The notes beneath the pieces are model-generated. The model had not been told where the DNA came from, made no database searches, and saw only the letters and a program-made list of their open reading frames with translations. Positions 54,854 through 64,000 of a DNA stretch of 64,000 nt are shown in pieces. The position numbers were made by a program, and so were the translations under genes. Position 1 is the first letter of the stretch. The number at the start of each line of letters is the position of its first letter. Source of the DNA: Magnetovibrio sp. Its GTDB lineage: Bacteria; Pseudomonadota; Alphaproteobacteria; Rhodospirillales; Magnetovibrionaceae. Location of the stretch: assembly GCF_036568125.1 (NCBI RefSeq), contig NZ_DATCTF010000004.1, positions 1 to 64,000 on the forward strand, written 5' to 3'.

Positions 54854-55270
54854 GTGGCGTATTGGCTCGTAAAGTCCGAACCCGGCAGCTGGTCTTGGTC
54901 TGACCATGTCGCTGCGGGTATTGAACCCTGGAACGGTGTGCGCAACCATCAAGCCGCCCGCTACATGAAATCTATGGCTCTGGGTGATAAGGTTTTTTTC
55001 TATCATTCCGTTGTCGGAAAGGAAATTGTCGGCACTTTGGAAGTTGTCGCGGAATCCTACCCCGACCCCACCGATGCATCCGGTAAATTCGTGTGTGTCG
55101 ACCTCAAGGCCGTTGCCCCCGTCACCCAAGCCGTATCGCTAGCGGATATAAAATCCAATCCGAAACTGCAACAAATGGCTTTGCTGAAACAATCTCGTCT
55201 TTCGGTGATGCCTGTGACAGAAGACGAGTGGGATGAAATCCTCTTTATGGCAAAAGGACTCAAACCATGA
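54854..55270 (+). CDS. EVE-domain protein
   Basis: The 138-residue protein is a single EVE (PUA-like) domain: YWLVKSEPGSWSW at the start, WNGVRNHQAARYMKSMALGDKVFFYHS and the IVGTLEVVAESYPDPT strand. EVE proteins are thought to bind modified bases in RNA or DNA. The start is a GTG with AAGGAG before it. The stop overlaps the Rieske gene by ATGA, so the two are coupled. Confidence 0.93.
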   Translation: MAYWLVKSEPGSWSWSDHVAAGIEPWNGVRNHQAARYMKSMALGDKVFFYHSVVGKEIVGTLEVVAESYPDPTDASGKFVCVDLKAVAPVTQAVSLADIKSNPKLQQMALLKQSRLSVMPVTEDEWDEILFMAKGLKP

Positions 55271-55599
55271 CCACTGAACCACTTTGCCAGTTGGATGACA
55301 TTGACGATGGCGAGTCCGCAGGGTTCGTGGCTCACGTTAAAGGTGAGATGAGCCGCATCCTTGCAGTTCGAAAAGGTTTAAATGTTTATCTTTATATAAA
55401 TTCCTGCCCACACGTTCACGCGCCGCTCGATTTCACACCGGGTCGCTTTCTCACCCCAAAAAAAGATCTTATTTTGTGTTCGACGCATGGTGCGTTGTTT
55501 CGCATTGAGGACGGTGCCTGCGTCCATGGTCCGTGCGTGGGCAAACACTTGCAACCTATATCCTGCACCGTTCGTGACGGTGCCGTTTGGCTCGATTGA
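55267..55599 (+). CDS. Rieske [2Fe-2S] ferredoxin
   Basis: The 110-residue protein is a small soluble Rieske ferredoxin. The cluster ligands are CPHVH (Cys-x-His) and CSTHG (Cys-xx-His), about 30 residues apart. There is no oxygenase domain. It may serve as an electron carrier for an unknown oxygenase elsewhere. The start overlaps the EVE gene by 4 bp. Confidence 0.93.
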   Translation: MTTEPLCQLDDIDDGESAGFVAHVKGEMSRILAVRKGLNVYLYINSCPHVHAPLDFTPGRFLTPKKDLILCSTHGALFRIEDGACVHGPCVGKHLQPISCTVRDGAVWLD

Positions 55600-55816
55600 A
55601 AAGCCACGCATTCCTGTTTTCTTCGCTTGCGCCTGCGTTTGAATTCCTCAATAATCCTTTACGCTGCACTGCACAATACAGTGTCCTGCAGCAAAAGAAC
55701 GCACCTGGTCCCGGTATGCGGCGCTCATGCGCACGCTGTCGCTTAGGCAAGCCCGGCGGAACCGCGAGAAGCAGGACGACATAAAACAGACCTCACACCC
55801 AGGGAGGGGCATAAAC

Positions 55817-57757
55817 ATGAGTGATTCCAACGTTTTTCCAGTTTCGGACGCGTTAGCCAAGGCCGCGTGGGTCGATAACGCCAAATACCTTGAAATGTAC
55901 AAACAATCCGTTGAGGATTCTGAAGGATTTTGGGGCGAGCACGGCAAGCGCATCGACTGGATCAAGCCCTACACCCAGGTCAAAAACGTCAATTACAACA
56001 TTCCCGGTGTTTCGATCGAGTGGTTCGCCGACGGTACCTTGAACGCGTCGGCCAACTGCATTGACCGTCACCTCCCTGCGCGCGCCAACCAAACCGCGAT
56101 CATCTGGGAAGGCGACGACCCGACCGATTCCAAAAACATCACCTACCAAGAACTTCACGACGAAGTTTGCAAGCTCGCCAACGCAATGAAGGCGCGCGGC
56201 ATTAAGAAGGGCGATGTCGTCACCTTATATATGCCGATGATTCCCGAAGCCGCATACGCCATGTTGGCATGCACACGCATCGGCGCGATTCACTCGATCG
56301 TGTTCGGCGGGTTTTCGCCTGACGCTTTGGCCGGTCGCATCAAAGGGTGCGCGTCCAATTGCGTGATCACCGCAGACGAAGGCCTACGCGGCAAAAAGTC
56401 CATTCCCCTTAAATCCAACGTCGACGAGGCACTCAAGGATTGCCCTTCGGTGGAGACCGTATTTGTCGTCAAACGAACCGGTGGCGACATCGCTTGGGAC
56501 GACAGCCGCGATGTTTGGTATGAGGCCGCCGTGGCTAATGAAGCCGCCACCTGCGATGTCGAAGAAATGAACGCCGAAGATCCGATGTTCATTCTTTACA
56601 CGTCCGGCTCCACCGGCGCGCCAAAGGGCGTTTTGCATACCACTGGCGGCTATATGGTATACGCCTCGATGACCCATCAGTACGTGTTCGATTATCACGA
56701 CGGTGATATCTACTGGTGCACGGCAGATGTGGGCTGGGTTACCGGCCACAGCTATATTGTTTATGGTCCGTTGGCCAATGGCGCGACCACTTTGATGTTC
56801 GAAGGTGTGCCGAACTACCCAGATACTTCACGTTTCTGGCAGGTATGCGATAAGCACAACGTCAACATCTTCTACACCGCGCCGACCGCGATCCGCGCGT
56901 TGATGCGCGATGGTGACGGCCCGGTCAAAAAGACTTCCCGAAAATCCTTGCGTTTGCTGGGTTCCGTGGGCGAACCCATCAATCCTGAAGCCTGGATGTG
57001 GTACTACAACGTGGTTGGCGATGGGCGCTGCCCGATCGTTGACACGTGGTGGCAAACCGAAACCGGCGGAATCTTGATCACGCCGCTGCCGGGTGCCACG
57101 GCACTGAAACCCGGCTCCGCCACCCGTCCGTTCTTCGGTGTCCAGCCGCAAATCGTCGACAGTGAAGGCAATCCGCTAGAAGGCGCGACTGAGGGTAACC
57201 TGTGCATGATCGACAGTTGGCCCGGTCAAATGCGCACTGTTTACGGTGATCACGAGCGCTTTGAACAGACCTATTTCTCCACCTATCCCGGCAAATATTT
57301 TACCGGCGACGGCTGCCGCCGCGACGAAGATGGCTATTATTGGATCACCGGCCGCGTCGATGATGTGATCAACGTGTCCGGCCACCGCATGGGTACCGCC
57401 GAGGTCGAAAGCGCTTTGGTTGCTCACGAAAAAGTCGCCGAAGCCGCCGTGGTCGGCGCACCCCACGACATTAAGGGTCAAGGCATCTATGCTTACGTGA
57501 CCTTGAACGCTGGGATCGAACCTTCTGACGAATTGAAGAAAGAGCTCGTCACCTGGGTCCGCAAGGAAATCGGCCCGATCGCAACGCCCGACTGGCTGCA
57601 ATGGGCGCCCGGCCTGCCGAAAACGCGGTCCGGTAAAATCATGCGTCGAATCTTGCGCAAGATCGCTGAAAATGACTTTGGCAGCCTAGGTGACACCTCG
57701 ACTTTGGCCGATCCCCATGTGGTCGACGACTTGATCGACAATCGTCAAAACCGCTAA
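55817..57757 (+). CDS. acs: Acetyl-coenzyme A synthetase
   Basis: The 646-residue enzyme activates acetate to acetyl-CoA via acetyl-AMP. The adenylate-forming motif is [30 protein letters not shown] is the acyl-site core, and the acetylation-regulated Lys is in [20 protein letters not shown] 55817 follows GGGAGGGG and begins [13 protein letters not shown]; the earlier in-frame ATG 55727 would add 30 non-conserved residues. A strong terminator ends the transcript. Confidence 0.98.
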   Translation: MSDSNVFPVSDALAKAAWVDNAKYLEMYKQSVEDSEGFWGEHGKRIDWIKPYTQVKNVNYNIPGVSIEWFADGTLNASANCIDRHLPARANQTAIIWEGDDPTDSKNITYQELHDEVCKLANAMKARGIKKGDVVTLYMPMIPEAAYAMLACTRIGAIHSIVFGGFSPDALAGRIKGCASNCVITADEGLRGKKSIPLKSNVDEALKDCPSVETVFVVKRTGGDIAWDDSRDVWYEAAVANEAATCDVEEMNAEDPMFILYTSGSTGAPKGVLHTTGGYMVYASMTHQYVFDYHDGDIYWCTADVGWVTGHSYIVYGPLANGATTLMFEGVPNYPDTSRFWQVCDKHNVNIFYTAPTAIRALMRDGDGPVKKTSRKSLRLLGSVGEPINPEAWMWYYNVVGDGRCPIVDTWWQTETGGILITPLPGATALKPGSATRPFFGVQPQIVDSEGNPLEGATEGNLCMIDSWPGQMRTVYGDHERFEQTYFSTYPGKYFTGDGCRRDEDGYYWITGRVDDVINVSGHRMGTAEVESALVAHEKVAEAAVVGAPHDIKGQGIYAYVTLNAGIEPSDELKKELVTWVRKEIGPIATPDWLQWAPGLPKTRSGKIMRRILRKIAENDFGSLGDTSTLADPHVVDDLIDNRQNR

Positions 57758-57780
57758 GTCGTTTTGCGTACCAACGATTT

Positions 57781-57820
57781 AATGGCGGAGCCATAAGGCT
57801 CCGCCATTATCTTATATATT
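57781..57820 (+). terminator. Intrinsic terminator after acs
   Basis: AATGGCGGAGCC and GGCTCCGCCATT form a perfect 12-bp stem with a 4-base loop ATAA (57781-57808), followed by ATCTTATAT. It lies 23 bases after the acs stop. Confidence 0.85.
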
Positions 57821-58736
57821 GAAATTAAAAGATTAATTTGCGGTAATTATTTAACTCTATTTAAAAGCATCTATACTTGCGGAGGGATGCCCTAGGTTTG
57901 GTAAAGCATTATCCTATAATGCCAAGCGATGCACGAGCTGAACTCATTCCGACGATCCAATTTTCAGTGCCTCATCGGCAATACCTTAAAACCTCGGTCA
58001 CACGGCTTGAATAGCCCTGTCTCCGTTCTGCTATGCACCGCACCAAACGGATAAGATATAGAATTTTTTTATTATGCCTATAGGTCGCCTCATTAGCGCT
58101 CAACTTTCGCACCTACACATGTAGACGACAGCATTCTGAATCGCATGTATTCGTCCCCAGGTCGAAATGGACCGCCCTAGAGGGACCCGCAAATGCGCTT
58201 GCTTGCGGCGTCCTGAGGAACCTTTGGCATCGAATCATGCACGCTTGAATCGATTTTGATCCGCATCCGGTTTTGCGTTACGTCTCGACATCGACATCAA
58301 CAAAATTTCTTGTTGCTATTGAGCAATATTAGCATAATGCACCACTTGCTTGCCTTGTACGGCTTTTGAATGAGCCCAGGGGCAGGTCGCGATAGATTAA
58401 AAATCGATACACCGTCCTTTGCTTTCCCAATCCCCGTACCGGGTTGGCTCCAGTCTTTGTTTGTTGTCAATTATTTGTTTATTATCAGCTGGATAATGAA
58501 TCGTTTCTGAATCGTTATTTTGTCTAGGTTTAGCACCCGCCTCCTGGGTGGGTGGATCGTTTGATACCCGTGTTTTGGCGCAGGTAGCTATTTTCATTTC
58601 GTCTTCGACCATAATATTCACGATCCTCACCCGCAGCGCGGATATTTTCAGCTTTCAGTGTAACTGTGTGCTCGCTCATGGTATAGGAAAGGCACACCAT
58701 TTCCAATCTGAACCGATCAGTCGAGCTTTCATCCGT
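57821..58736. other. Gene-poor stretch between acs and rsmB
   Basis: In this 900-bp region I find no supportable gene. Two minus-strand open frames (58397-58630, 77 codons; 58530-58790, 86 codons) overlap each other and the rsmB start and have hydrophilic, unrecognised products. The sequence is AT-richer than coding DNA. The rsmB promoter should lie in its right part. Confidence 0.6.
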
Positions 58737-60014
58737 ATGCCCCGTACCGCCGCCCTCAATCTTCTCGATGCCGTCCTCAATCACAAGCATCAGCTTGATG
58801 ATGCGCTTAATCAGGCACAGGGCTTCAACAGGCTACCGGAGCGTGATCGCGCGCTCGCCCAGCAAATCACCCGCACCGTTTTGCGTCACCTTGGCGAAAT
58901 AGACTTACTTATTTCATCTTTTTTAGACAAGCCATTGGGCAAAAAGGGCCTAGCTGCGCAAAACGTCATGCGCCTTGGGTTGGCGCAACTGTTTTTCCTC
59001 GATACAGCCGATCACGCCGCAATCGACACTGCCGTCGAACTGTGCCGGGGCGGCGACTTGGCCCCTTATCGCAAACTCGTCAACGCCATCTTACGCCGCG
59101 CCCAGCGTGAAGGAGCCGCACTGCTTGCAGATCAGGATGTTGCACAACTGAACACGCCGGCGTGGCTTTGGCAAAGCTGGGTCGCGTCCTATGGCGAAGA
59201 CACGGCGCACGCCATCGCCGCGCAGCATCTGGTCGAAGCGCCGCTCGACATCACCGTCAAGGACGACCCGGCCGGTTGGGCGGAAAAATTGGAAGCCCAC
59301 CTGATGCCCACGGGAACATTGCGGTTGAGCGGCCATAAAGGCGTCATCACCTCGTTGCCTGGATTCGAGGAGGGCGCGTGGTGGATTCAAGACATGGCTG
59401 CAAGCCTACCCGCTCGCCTGCTGGGCAATGTATGCGAGCTCGATGTCATCGATCTGTGCGCAGCGCCTGGCGGAAAAACCATGGAGTTGGCTGCGGCTGG
59501 TGCGCGGGTGATCGCCGTCGACCGTTCCGACAAGCGTCTTGAGCGCGTTGCGGATAACCTCAAACGCACAAAATTATCGGCCAAGCTCATCACCGCCGAC
59601 GCCACCCAGTGGCGTCCCGATATGCTGGCGGATGCGGTGCTACTGGACGCACCGTGCTCGGCGACCGGCACCGCGCGGCGCCATCCTGATGTCTTACAGT
59701 TGAAACAGCCCGCCGATGTCACCAAATTGGCTCACTTGCAGGGTCGTCTTCTCAAATCCGCAGTCGACATGGTCCGCCCGGGTGGCTTGATCGTCTATTG
59801 TACCTGCTCGCTGCAACGCGAAGAAGGCGAGGCACAAATCCAAACCCTGCTGCAAAGTGGCGCGCCCGTTCAGCTTGACCCCTTGCAGCCCAAAGAGGTC
59901 GGAACCTTCACCGACTTTGTCACCGCAGACGGATTTTTACGCACCCTGCCTTGCCATTTCGCCGAGCAAGGCGGTATGGATGGCTTCTTCGCCGCCCGCC
60001 TACGGCGTTTATAA
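58737..60014 (+). CDS. rsmB: 16S rRNA (cytosine-C5)-methyltransferase RsmB
   Basis: The 425-residue enzyme has an N-terminal NusB-like RNA-binding domain (AALNLLDAVLNHKHQLDDAL... RLGLAQLFFLDTADHAAIDTAVEL) and a C-terminal SAM methyltransferase. LCAAPGGKTMELAAAGARVIAVDRS is the SAM motif, and the two catalytic Cys are in DAPCSATGT and VYCTCSL. It makes m5C967 in 16S rRNA. ATG 58737 starts the conserved domain; in-frame upstream sequence is not conserved. Confidence 0.96.
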   Translation: MPRTAALNLLDAVLNHKHQLDDALNQAQGFNRLPERDRALAQQITRTVLRHLGEIDLLISSFLDKPLGKKGLAAQNVMRLGLAQLFFLDTADHAAIDTAVELCRGGDLAPYRKLVNAILRRAQREGAALLADQDVAQLNTPAWLWQSWVASYGEDTAHAIAAQHLVEAPLDITVKDDPAGWAEKLEAHLMPTGTLRLSGHKGVITSLPGFEEGAWWIQDMAASLPARLLGNVCELDVIDLCAAPGGKTMELAAAGARVIAVDRSDKRLERVADNLKRTKLSAKLITADATQWRPDMLADAVLLDAPCSATGTARRHPDVLQLKQPADVTKLAHLQGRLLKSAVDMVRPGGLIVYCTCSLQREEGEAQIQTLLQSGAPVQLDPLQPKEVGTFTDFVTADGFLRTLPCHFAEQGGMDGFFAARLRRL

Positions 60015-60205
60015 GCTTTTATGTATTGATGACGACAGCGTCCACGACACAGCCGCAGAGCGAATCCAGTCCGGCGCTTTGCTCTCTTCGTCAAACATTG
60101 CGTTGCGATATGTAAATGATTGAATTTTCCTGAACAGTTAAAGGGTGTTGTTGGGGTGTGATCGCCGTTCTTGCCCATCCAAATCGAACCTGATACCCAT
60201 CAAGC

Positions 60206-61870
60206 ATGAGCACCGGCACACGCCACACCGCAGCGCACCTCAAAGACCCGCATTCCAAACTGCCGCTTTGGGCCGCGCAACCAAACGCAACGCTTTTCAC
60301 AGCGTCCGCGTTGTATAGGCTTTTGCTATTAGGCTCTGCGCCTAAGGGCGTGCGCTTCAGCGTACCGGAGCTGTGGCCGGGCAATCCCGACGTTGGGCGC
60401 GACATCCTGGCGGGAATATTCCGATACCGCGATGAAACCCATGAACTGTCTTCTGCCAATGCCTTGCCCGTCAACGCATCGGCGGCGTGGGTGGCGTGGT
60501 TTCATGGTCATAGCTGGCTGAGGGATCTATGCGCCCTTGGCGGCGGAGAGGCCCCCTATTTTGCGCGGGAATGGCTTTCAACGTGGATCGAGGCAAACCG
60601 GAGTTGGCAGGCAATCGCCTGGACACCTGAGGTCACAGCGGAACGTTTGATCAATTGGTGCCAGCATTGGAGCTTTTTGGTGCGCGATGACGGCAGCGGC
60701 CCGTTCGAAAAATTGCTGCGTCGCAGAGCTGGGCGCGATGCGCGTCATTTATTATGGACCATGCCGCCGCAGGACGCGGGTTTTAACCGCTTGCACGCCC
60801 TCAAGGGCCAGGTGTTTGGTGTGTTTGCGCTTTTGGGTGGCGAAAATCGCATGACACGCACGCTCAACCAGTTGGAGCGTGAAATAACAGCGCAAGTGCT
60901 ACCCGACGGCGGACACGTTGAGCGCAATCCCCAACGTCTTGGCGATGTGCTTAAAAATTTGCTTGAACTTAGGGCCTTGCTCAGCACCGCCACCGGCGAT
61001 GTGCCGGGGTTTTTACAAAATGCCATTGATCGTGTTGCACCAATGTTGCGCGCGTTGCGCCACCCGGACGGTGGCTTGGCGGTGTTCAACGGCGGTCTGG
61101 AAGGCGATCGGGCTTGGTTGGATCTGCTCCTCGCTCATACTGATTCGAATGCCAAGCCGCCACGCCACGCCCCACATGCAGGTTTTCAGCGCCTCAACGC
61201 CGGTGCGGTCAACATCATCATGGATTGCGGTCAACCTTCGTCGGTGGGACGCACCCAGCACGCCGGGACGTTGAGTTTCGAGCTCAGCATCGGAAAGCAT
61301 CGCCTGTTCGTCAACTGCGGCGCGCGCGACGGTGAGCAAGACCCATGGCGCACGGCACTGGCGGCAACGGCGGCGCACACCACGCTCACCGTCAACGACA
61401 CCTCCTCAAGTGCGTTCGCCTTGGACGGCAAATTGCGTCGCTGTCCCGAGCACGTCACCTGCAATCGTCAGGACGTAGACCAGGGTGTGTTGGCCGAAGC
61501 CAGTCACGATGGCTATATGGACGGCTTCGGCCTCACCCATCACCGCGCACTGTTCGTGGCGTCTCACGGTACCGATGTGCGTGGCGAAGATCGCTTGGTC
61601 GGTTCGGGTGGCGAGTCTTTTACATTGCGGTTTCATCTCCACCCCAGCGTCAAAGCTTCCGTATTGGGCGACGGCCATGGTGTATTGCTACACCTGCCGG
61701 GCAAGGAGGTTTGGCGATTGCGCACCTCGGCCCATGACGTGAAGCTCGAAAGCAGTGTCTATCTGGGCCATGGCGGGGATCAGCGTCGTAGTGAACAAAT
61801 CGTTATTTCCGGTCCGCTCTCAGGTAATGGAGCATTGATCAAATGGGCCCTGTCACGCGACGGTGCGTAA
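60206..61870 (+). CDS. Heparinase II/III family protein
   Basis: The 554-residue protein has an N-terminal alpha/alpha-barrel region and a C-terminal beta-sandwich as in heparinase II/III-like lyases. LINWCQHWSFL, NRLHALKGQVFGVFALLGGENRM, VERNPQRLGDVLKNLLELRALL and GAVNIIMDCGQPS are recognisable segments. No signal peptide is obvious. The substrate is unknown, but a uronate-containing surface polymer is plausible given the glycosyltransferase that follows with an 8-bp overlap of reading frames upstream of its start. Confidence 0.87.
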   Translation: MSTGTRHTAAHLKDPHSKLPLWAAQPNATLFTASALYRLLLLGSAPKGVRFSVPELWPGNPDVGRDILAGIFRYRDETHELSSANALPVNASAAWVAWFHGHSWLRDLCALGGGEAPYFAREWLSTWIEANRSWQAIAWTPEVTAERLINWCQHWSFLVRDDGSGPFEKLLRRRAGRDARHLLWTMPPQDAGFNRLHALKGQVFGVFALLGGENRMTRTLNQLEREITAQVLPDGGHVERNPQRLGDVLKNLLELRALLSTATGDVPGFLQNAIDRVAPMLRALRHPDGGLAVFNGGLEGDRAWLDLLLAHTDSNAKPPRHAPHAGFQRLNAGAVNIIMDCGQPSSVGRTQHAGTLSFELSIGKHRLFVNCGARDGEQDPWRTALAATAAHTTLTVNDTSSSAFALDGKLRRCPEHVTCNRQDVDQGVLAEASHDGYMDGFGLTHHRALFVASHGTDVRGEDRLVGSGGESFTLRFHLHPSVKASVLGDGHGVLLHLPGKEVWRLRTSAHDVKLESSVYLGHGGDQRRSEQIVISGPLSGNGALIKWALSRDGA

Positions 61871-61895
61871 CCCCCTAAGCAGTTGGACTTCTGTC

Positions 61896-62603
61896 ATGAA
61901 CAAACTCAGCGTCGTGATCCCCTGTTACAACGAAGAGCAAACTTTGGCCGATGTTGTGGCAAAAGTCGGAAGCGCTGACTGCGCCGGTTTGGATTTAGAG
62001 ATCGTCATCGTCGACGACTGCTCCGCCGACAACTCGGCCGCCATCGCCGAAACACTGGCAAATTCCGACCATCGCGTCCGCCTCATTCGTCACCCCATCA
62101 ATCAGGGCAAAGGCGCAGCGTTACGCACCGGATTTACGGCAGCCAGTGGAGATTTGGTGATCGTTCAGGATGCCGACCTGGAGTATGACCCCGCCGATTA
62201 CGTCAAGCTGCTGGCCCCGATCCTCAACGGCGAAGCGGATGTGGTTTATGGTTCGCGGTTTTTGGATCGCGGCGCCACCGAGGCGCATTACCTGCTGCAC
62301 GGTCTTGCCAACCGCTTTTTGACAGGTCTGTCCAATTTACTGACGGGTCTCAAGCTCACGGACATGGAGACCTGCTACAAGCTGGTGCCCAAGCGACTGC
62401 TGGATCAAATTACCATCACCGAAAATCGCTTTGGCATCGAGCCCGAAATCACCGCTAAACTTGCGCATATGAAACCTAAACCGCGTCTGGTTGAAGTACC
62501 TGTTTCCTATATCAATCGGTCTTATGCCGAAGGCAAAAAAATTGGCTGGAAAGATGGTGTCAGCGCCATTCGCTGCATTTTGAAGTTCAATCTTCTGCGC
62601 TGA
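61896..62603 (+). CDS. Glycosyltransferase family 2 (dolichyl-phosphate-mannose synthase-like)
   Basis: The 235-residue enzyme has the GT-A fold: KLSVVIPCYNEEQTLADVV at the start, IVIVDDCSADNSAAI, KGAALRTGFTAASGDLVIVQDADLEYDP with the DxD metal site, and VVYGSRFLDRGATEA. It lacks a membrane tail, resembling polyprenyl-phosphate mannose/glucose transferases. ATG 61896 begins the conserved domain. It should build a lipid-linked sugar for the polysaccharide locus that follows. Confidence 0.92.
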   Translation: MNKLSVVIPCYNEEQTLADVVAKVGSADCAGLDLEIVIVDDCSADNSAAIAETLANSDHRVRLIRHPINQGKGAALRTGFTAASGDLVIVQDADLEYDPADYVKLLAPILNGEADVVYGSRFLDRGATEAHYLLHGLANRFLTGLSNLLTGLKLTDMETCYKLVPKRLLDQITITENRFGIEPEITAKLAHMKPKPRLVEVPVSYINRSYAEGKKIGWKDGVSAIRCILKFNLLR

Positions 62604-62704
62604 TCCAGCCCCACAGAAAAGACTGCCGCCACAAAGCGTTGCTGTGCTAACGTTCCCGCCCAGAACTACCAGACCAGCGACATCCGATCCGGGTATTATC
62701 GACC

Positions 62705-64000
62705 ATGGCTTACCTGCCCAAAGCTTTGATTATGAAGCCGCGCAATTTGATCGCGTTCATTCATGACGTGATTATGGCGGCTTTGTCGTTCGGTGTGTCG
62801 ATGATATTGCGCATTGGCGATGTTTTCGACCCGTTCCATGGCAAGGTTCTGCTCACCGGCACGGCGACTTTCACCGCCACTGCCGCCGTGGTGTTTTTAA
62901 GCCTCCGCATGTATCGCGGTATTTGGCGTTACGCATCGATGAACGATCTGGTGACCTTGGCCAAAGCCGTCACCATTTTGATGCTGGTATTTTCGCTGGA
63001 GATGTTCTTTTTCTTCCGCCTCGAGGGTGTGCCGCGCTCGCTGCCCGTAATCAATTGGTTCGTTTTGTTGGCCATGCTGGGCGGGCCCCGGTTTCTCTAT
63101 CGTTTAGTGAAAGACCGCCGCTTCGATTGGCACCTGGACCTCAACGCGACCCCCAAAATTCCTGTGCTTTTGGTCGGTGCCGGCGACGAGGCGGAGTTGT
63201 TTATTCGCACCGCCGCCCGGTCCGACACATCACCCTATCGGCCCGTGGGCATCGTCTCTGAAAGCCCCGGACGCGTAGGTCGGCAAATTCACGACGTCAA
63301 CGTCTTGGGCACGGTGTCCGACATCGACACTATCGTGTCGCAATTACAAGGCGAGGACCGCCCCCAGCGTTTGGTACTGACCAAGCACGAAATCAAAGGC
63401 GCGGGAGTACGTGAACTTCTGAGCATGGCCCAAAGCCTAGGCATGACCGTGGCGCGCATGCCACGCGTCGACGATCTCAAATCCGGTGATGATCAAGACG
63501 TGCGCATCCGCCCGATCGCCATTGAAGATCTATTGGGCCGACCTCAGCAGCCATTGGATCGCGACTCGATGACCAAGTTAGTGGCGAACAAGCGGGTACT
63601 CATTACCGGTGCAGGTGGCTCGATCGGCTCAGAACTGGCGCGCCAAGTTGCCGCAATCGGACCCCAAGAATTGGTGCTGTTGGAAAATTCAGAATTCGCG
63701 CTCTATTTGATCGATCGCGAAATGGCCGCGCAATGCCCTGACATGGTGCGCCATGCGGTGATCGCCGATGTGCGGGACCCTGCCCGGATCAATCAGATTT
63801 TTAACCGTTACAGACCCGAATTGGTTTTTCACGCTGCTGCTCTCAAGCACGTGCCTTTGGTTGAAGACAACCCTTTCGAAGGTATGCTAACGAACGCCAT
63901 CGGTACCCGCAATGTCGCCGACGCCTGCGAAACCGCGGAGGTCGACGTGATGGTGATGATTTCCACCGACAAGGCCGTCAACCCCACCAACATCATGGGC
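62705..64000 (+). CDS. CapD/FlaA1-type nucleoside-diphosphate-sugar epimerase/dehydratase (partial)
   Basis: The reading frame is open to the window end (432 codons), so the C-terminus is missing. Four membrane helices lie in the first 140 residues (VIMAALSFGVSMIL, FTATAAVVFLSLRMYRGIWRYAS, ILMLVFSLEMFFFF, FVLLAMLGGPRFLY). A CoA-binding-like domain follows (VPVLLVGAGDEAELFIR-like). From residue 298 the SDR domain starts, KRVLITGAGGSIGSELARQV, with the FHAAALKHVPLVEDNP motif and STDKAVNPTN. It belongs to the WbpM/PglF group that makes 4-keto-6-deoxy sugars. In full it is about 620-650 residues. Confidence 0.95.
   Translation, partial: MAYLPKALIMKPRNLIAFIHDVIMAALSFGVSMILRIGDVFDPFHGKVLLTGTATFTATAAVVFLSLRMYRGIWRYASMNDLVTLAKAVTILMLVFSLEMFFFFRLEGVPRSLPVINWFVLLAMLGGPRFLYRLVKDRRFDWHLDLNATPKIPVLLVGAGDEAELFIRTAARSDTSPYRPVGIVSESPGRVGRQIHDVNVLGTVSDIDTIVSQLQGEDRPQRLVLTKHEIKGAGVRELLSMAQSLGMTVARMPRVDDLKSGDDQDVRIRPIAIEDLLGRPQQPLDRDSMTKLVANKRVLITGAGGSIGSELARQVAAIGPQELVLLENSEFALYLIDREMAAQCPDMVRHAVIADVRDPARINQIFNRYRPELVFHAAALKHVPLVEDNPFEGMLTNAIGTRNVADACETAEVDVMVMISTDKAVNPTNIMG

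Noticed and set aside
58397..58790. Two overlapping minus-strand frames before rsmB
   Set aside because: Hydrophilic, unrecognised, mutually overlapping and partly covering the rsmB start; no ribosome-binding site.

Overview
The window looks like chromosomal DNA of an alphaproteobacterium, most likely in or near the Rhodospirillales. It is GC-rich and densely coded. The phylum call rests on gene order: hemC-hemD-mitofilin-hemY divergent from tsaD-gpsA-yciI-EVE, rsmB next to a heparinase II/III gene, yggT-yggU-folD, and IalB-type and PF06089-type asparaginase proteins. I cannot place it to genus. There is no prophage, insertion sequence or CRISPR array, so this is mostly core genome with small accessory patches.

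Layout. 0-9 kb: tRNA-Ser(GGA), a membrane protein, a degenerate receiver-domain protein, lepA, an ArsR-controlled metal permease, an FkbM methyltransferase gene with an apparent frameshift, and a minus-strand yggT-yggU-folD-GNAT-nnrU run. 9-13 kb: tRNA-Ala(CGC) and a glycine-betaine-type ABC importer with a terminator after the binding-protein gene. 13-18 kb: a TetR/methyltransferase divergent pair, a periplasmic-sensor diguanylate cyclase and a chemoreceptor. 18-32 kb: a Lon-like protease, a small metallopeptidase, pterin dehydratase, motAB, two EamA transporters, an RNA methyltransferase, asparaginase, IalB, rlmN, a TetR/AhpD-like/DsbA-like redox group and argG. 33-45 kb: a DUF4143-type ATPase, a uracil-DNA-glycosylase-family protein, a Bax-like glucosaminidase, an LMW-phosphatase/fructosamine-kinase/HAD run that looks like a deglycation module, thpR, an aldo-keto reductase, the divergent tesA and ybbA-ybbP genes, a Bax-inhibitor-1 protein and a J-domain protein. 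A gene-poor kilobase follows. 46-55 kb: rarD, a lone Flp pilin, tRNA-Thr(CGT), the hem/mitofilin cluster and tsaD-gpsA-yciI-EVE-Rieske. 55-64 kb: acs, another gene-poor stretch, then rsmB, heparinase, a GT2 glycosyltransferase and a CapD-type epimerase cut by the window end.

How the genes work together. The hem genes supply tetrapyrrole steps, with the mitofilin homologue embedded among them. MotAB, the chemoreceptor and the diguanylate cyclase point to a motile, c-di-GMP-regulated cell. The betaine importer suggests osmotic adaptation, in keeping with a marine or brackish habitat. The last genes begin a surface polysaccharide locus.

No clearly new multi-gene system was found. The most worthwhile leads are the FkbM frameshift at a slippery T6 tract, the J-domain protein with a possible ribbon-helix-helix N-terminus beside a palindrome, several well-formed operator palindromes, and the deglycation-like trio.
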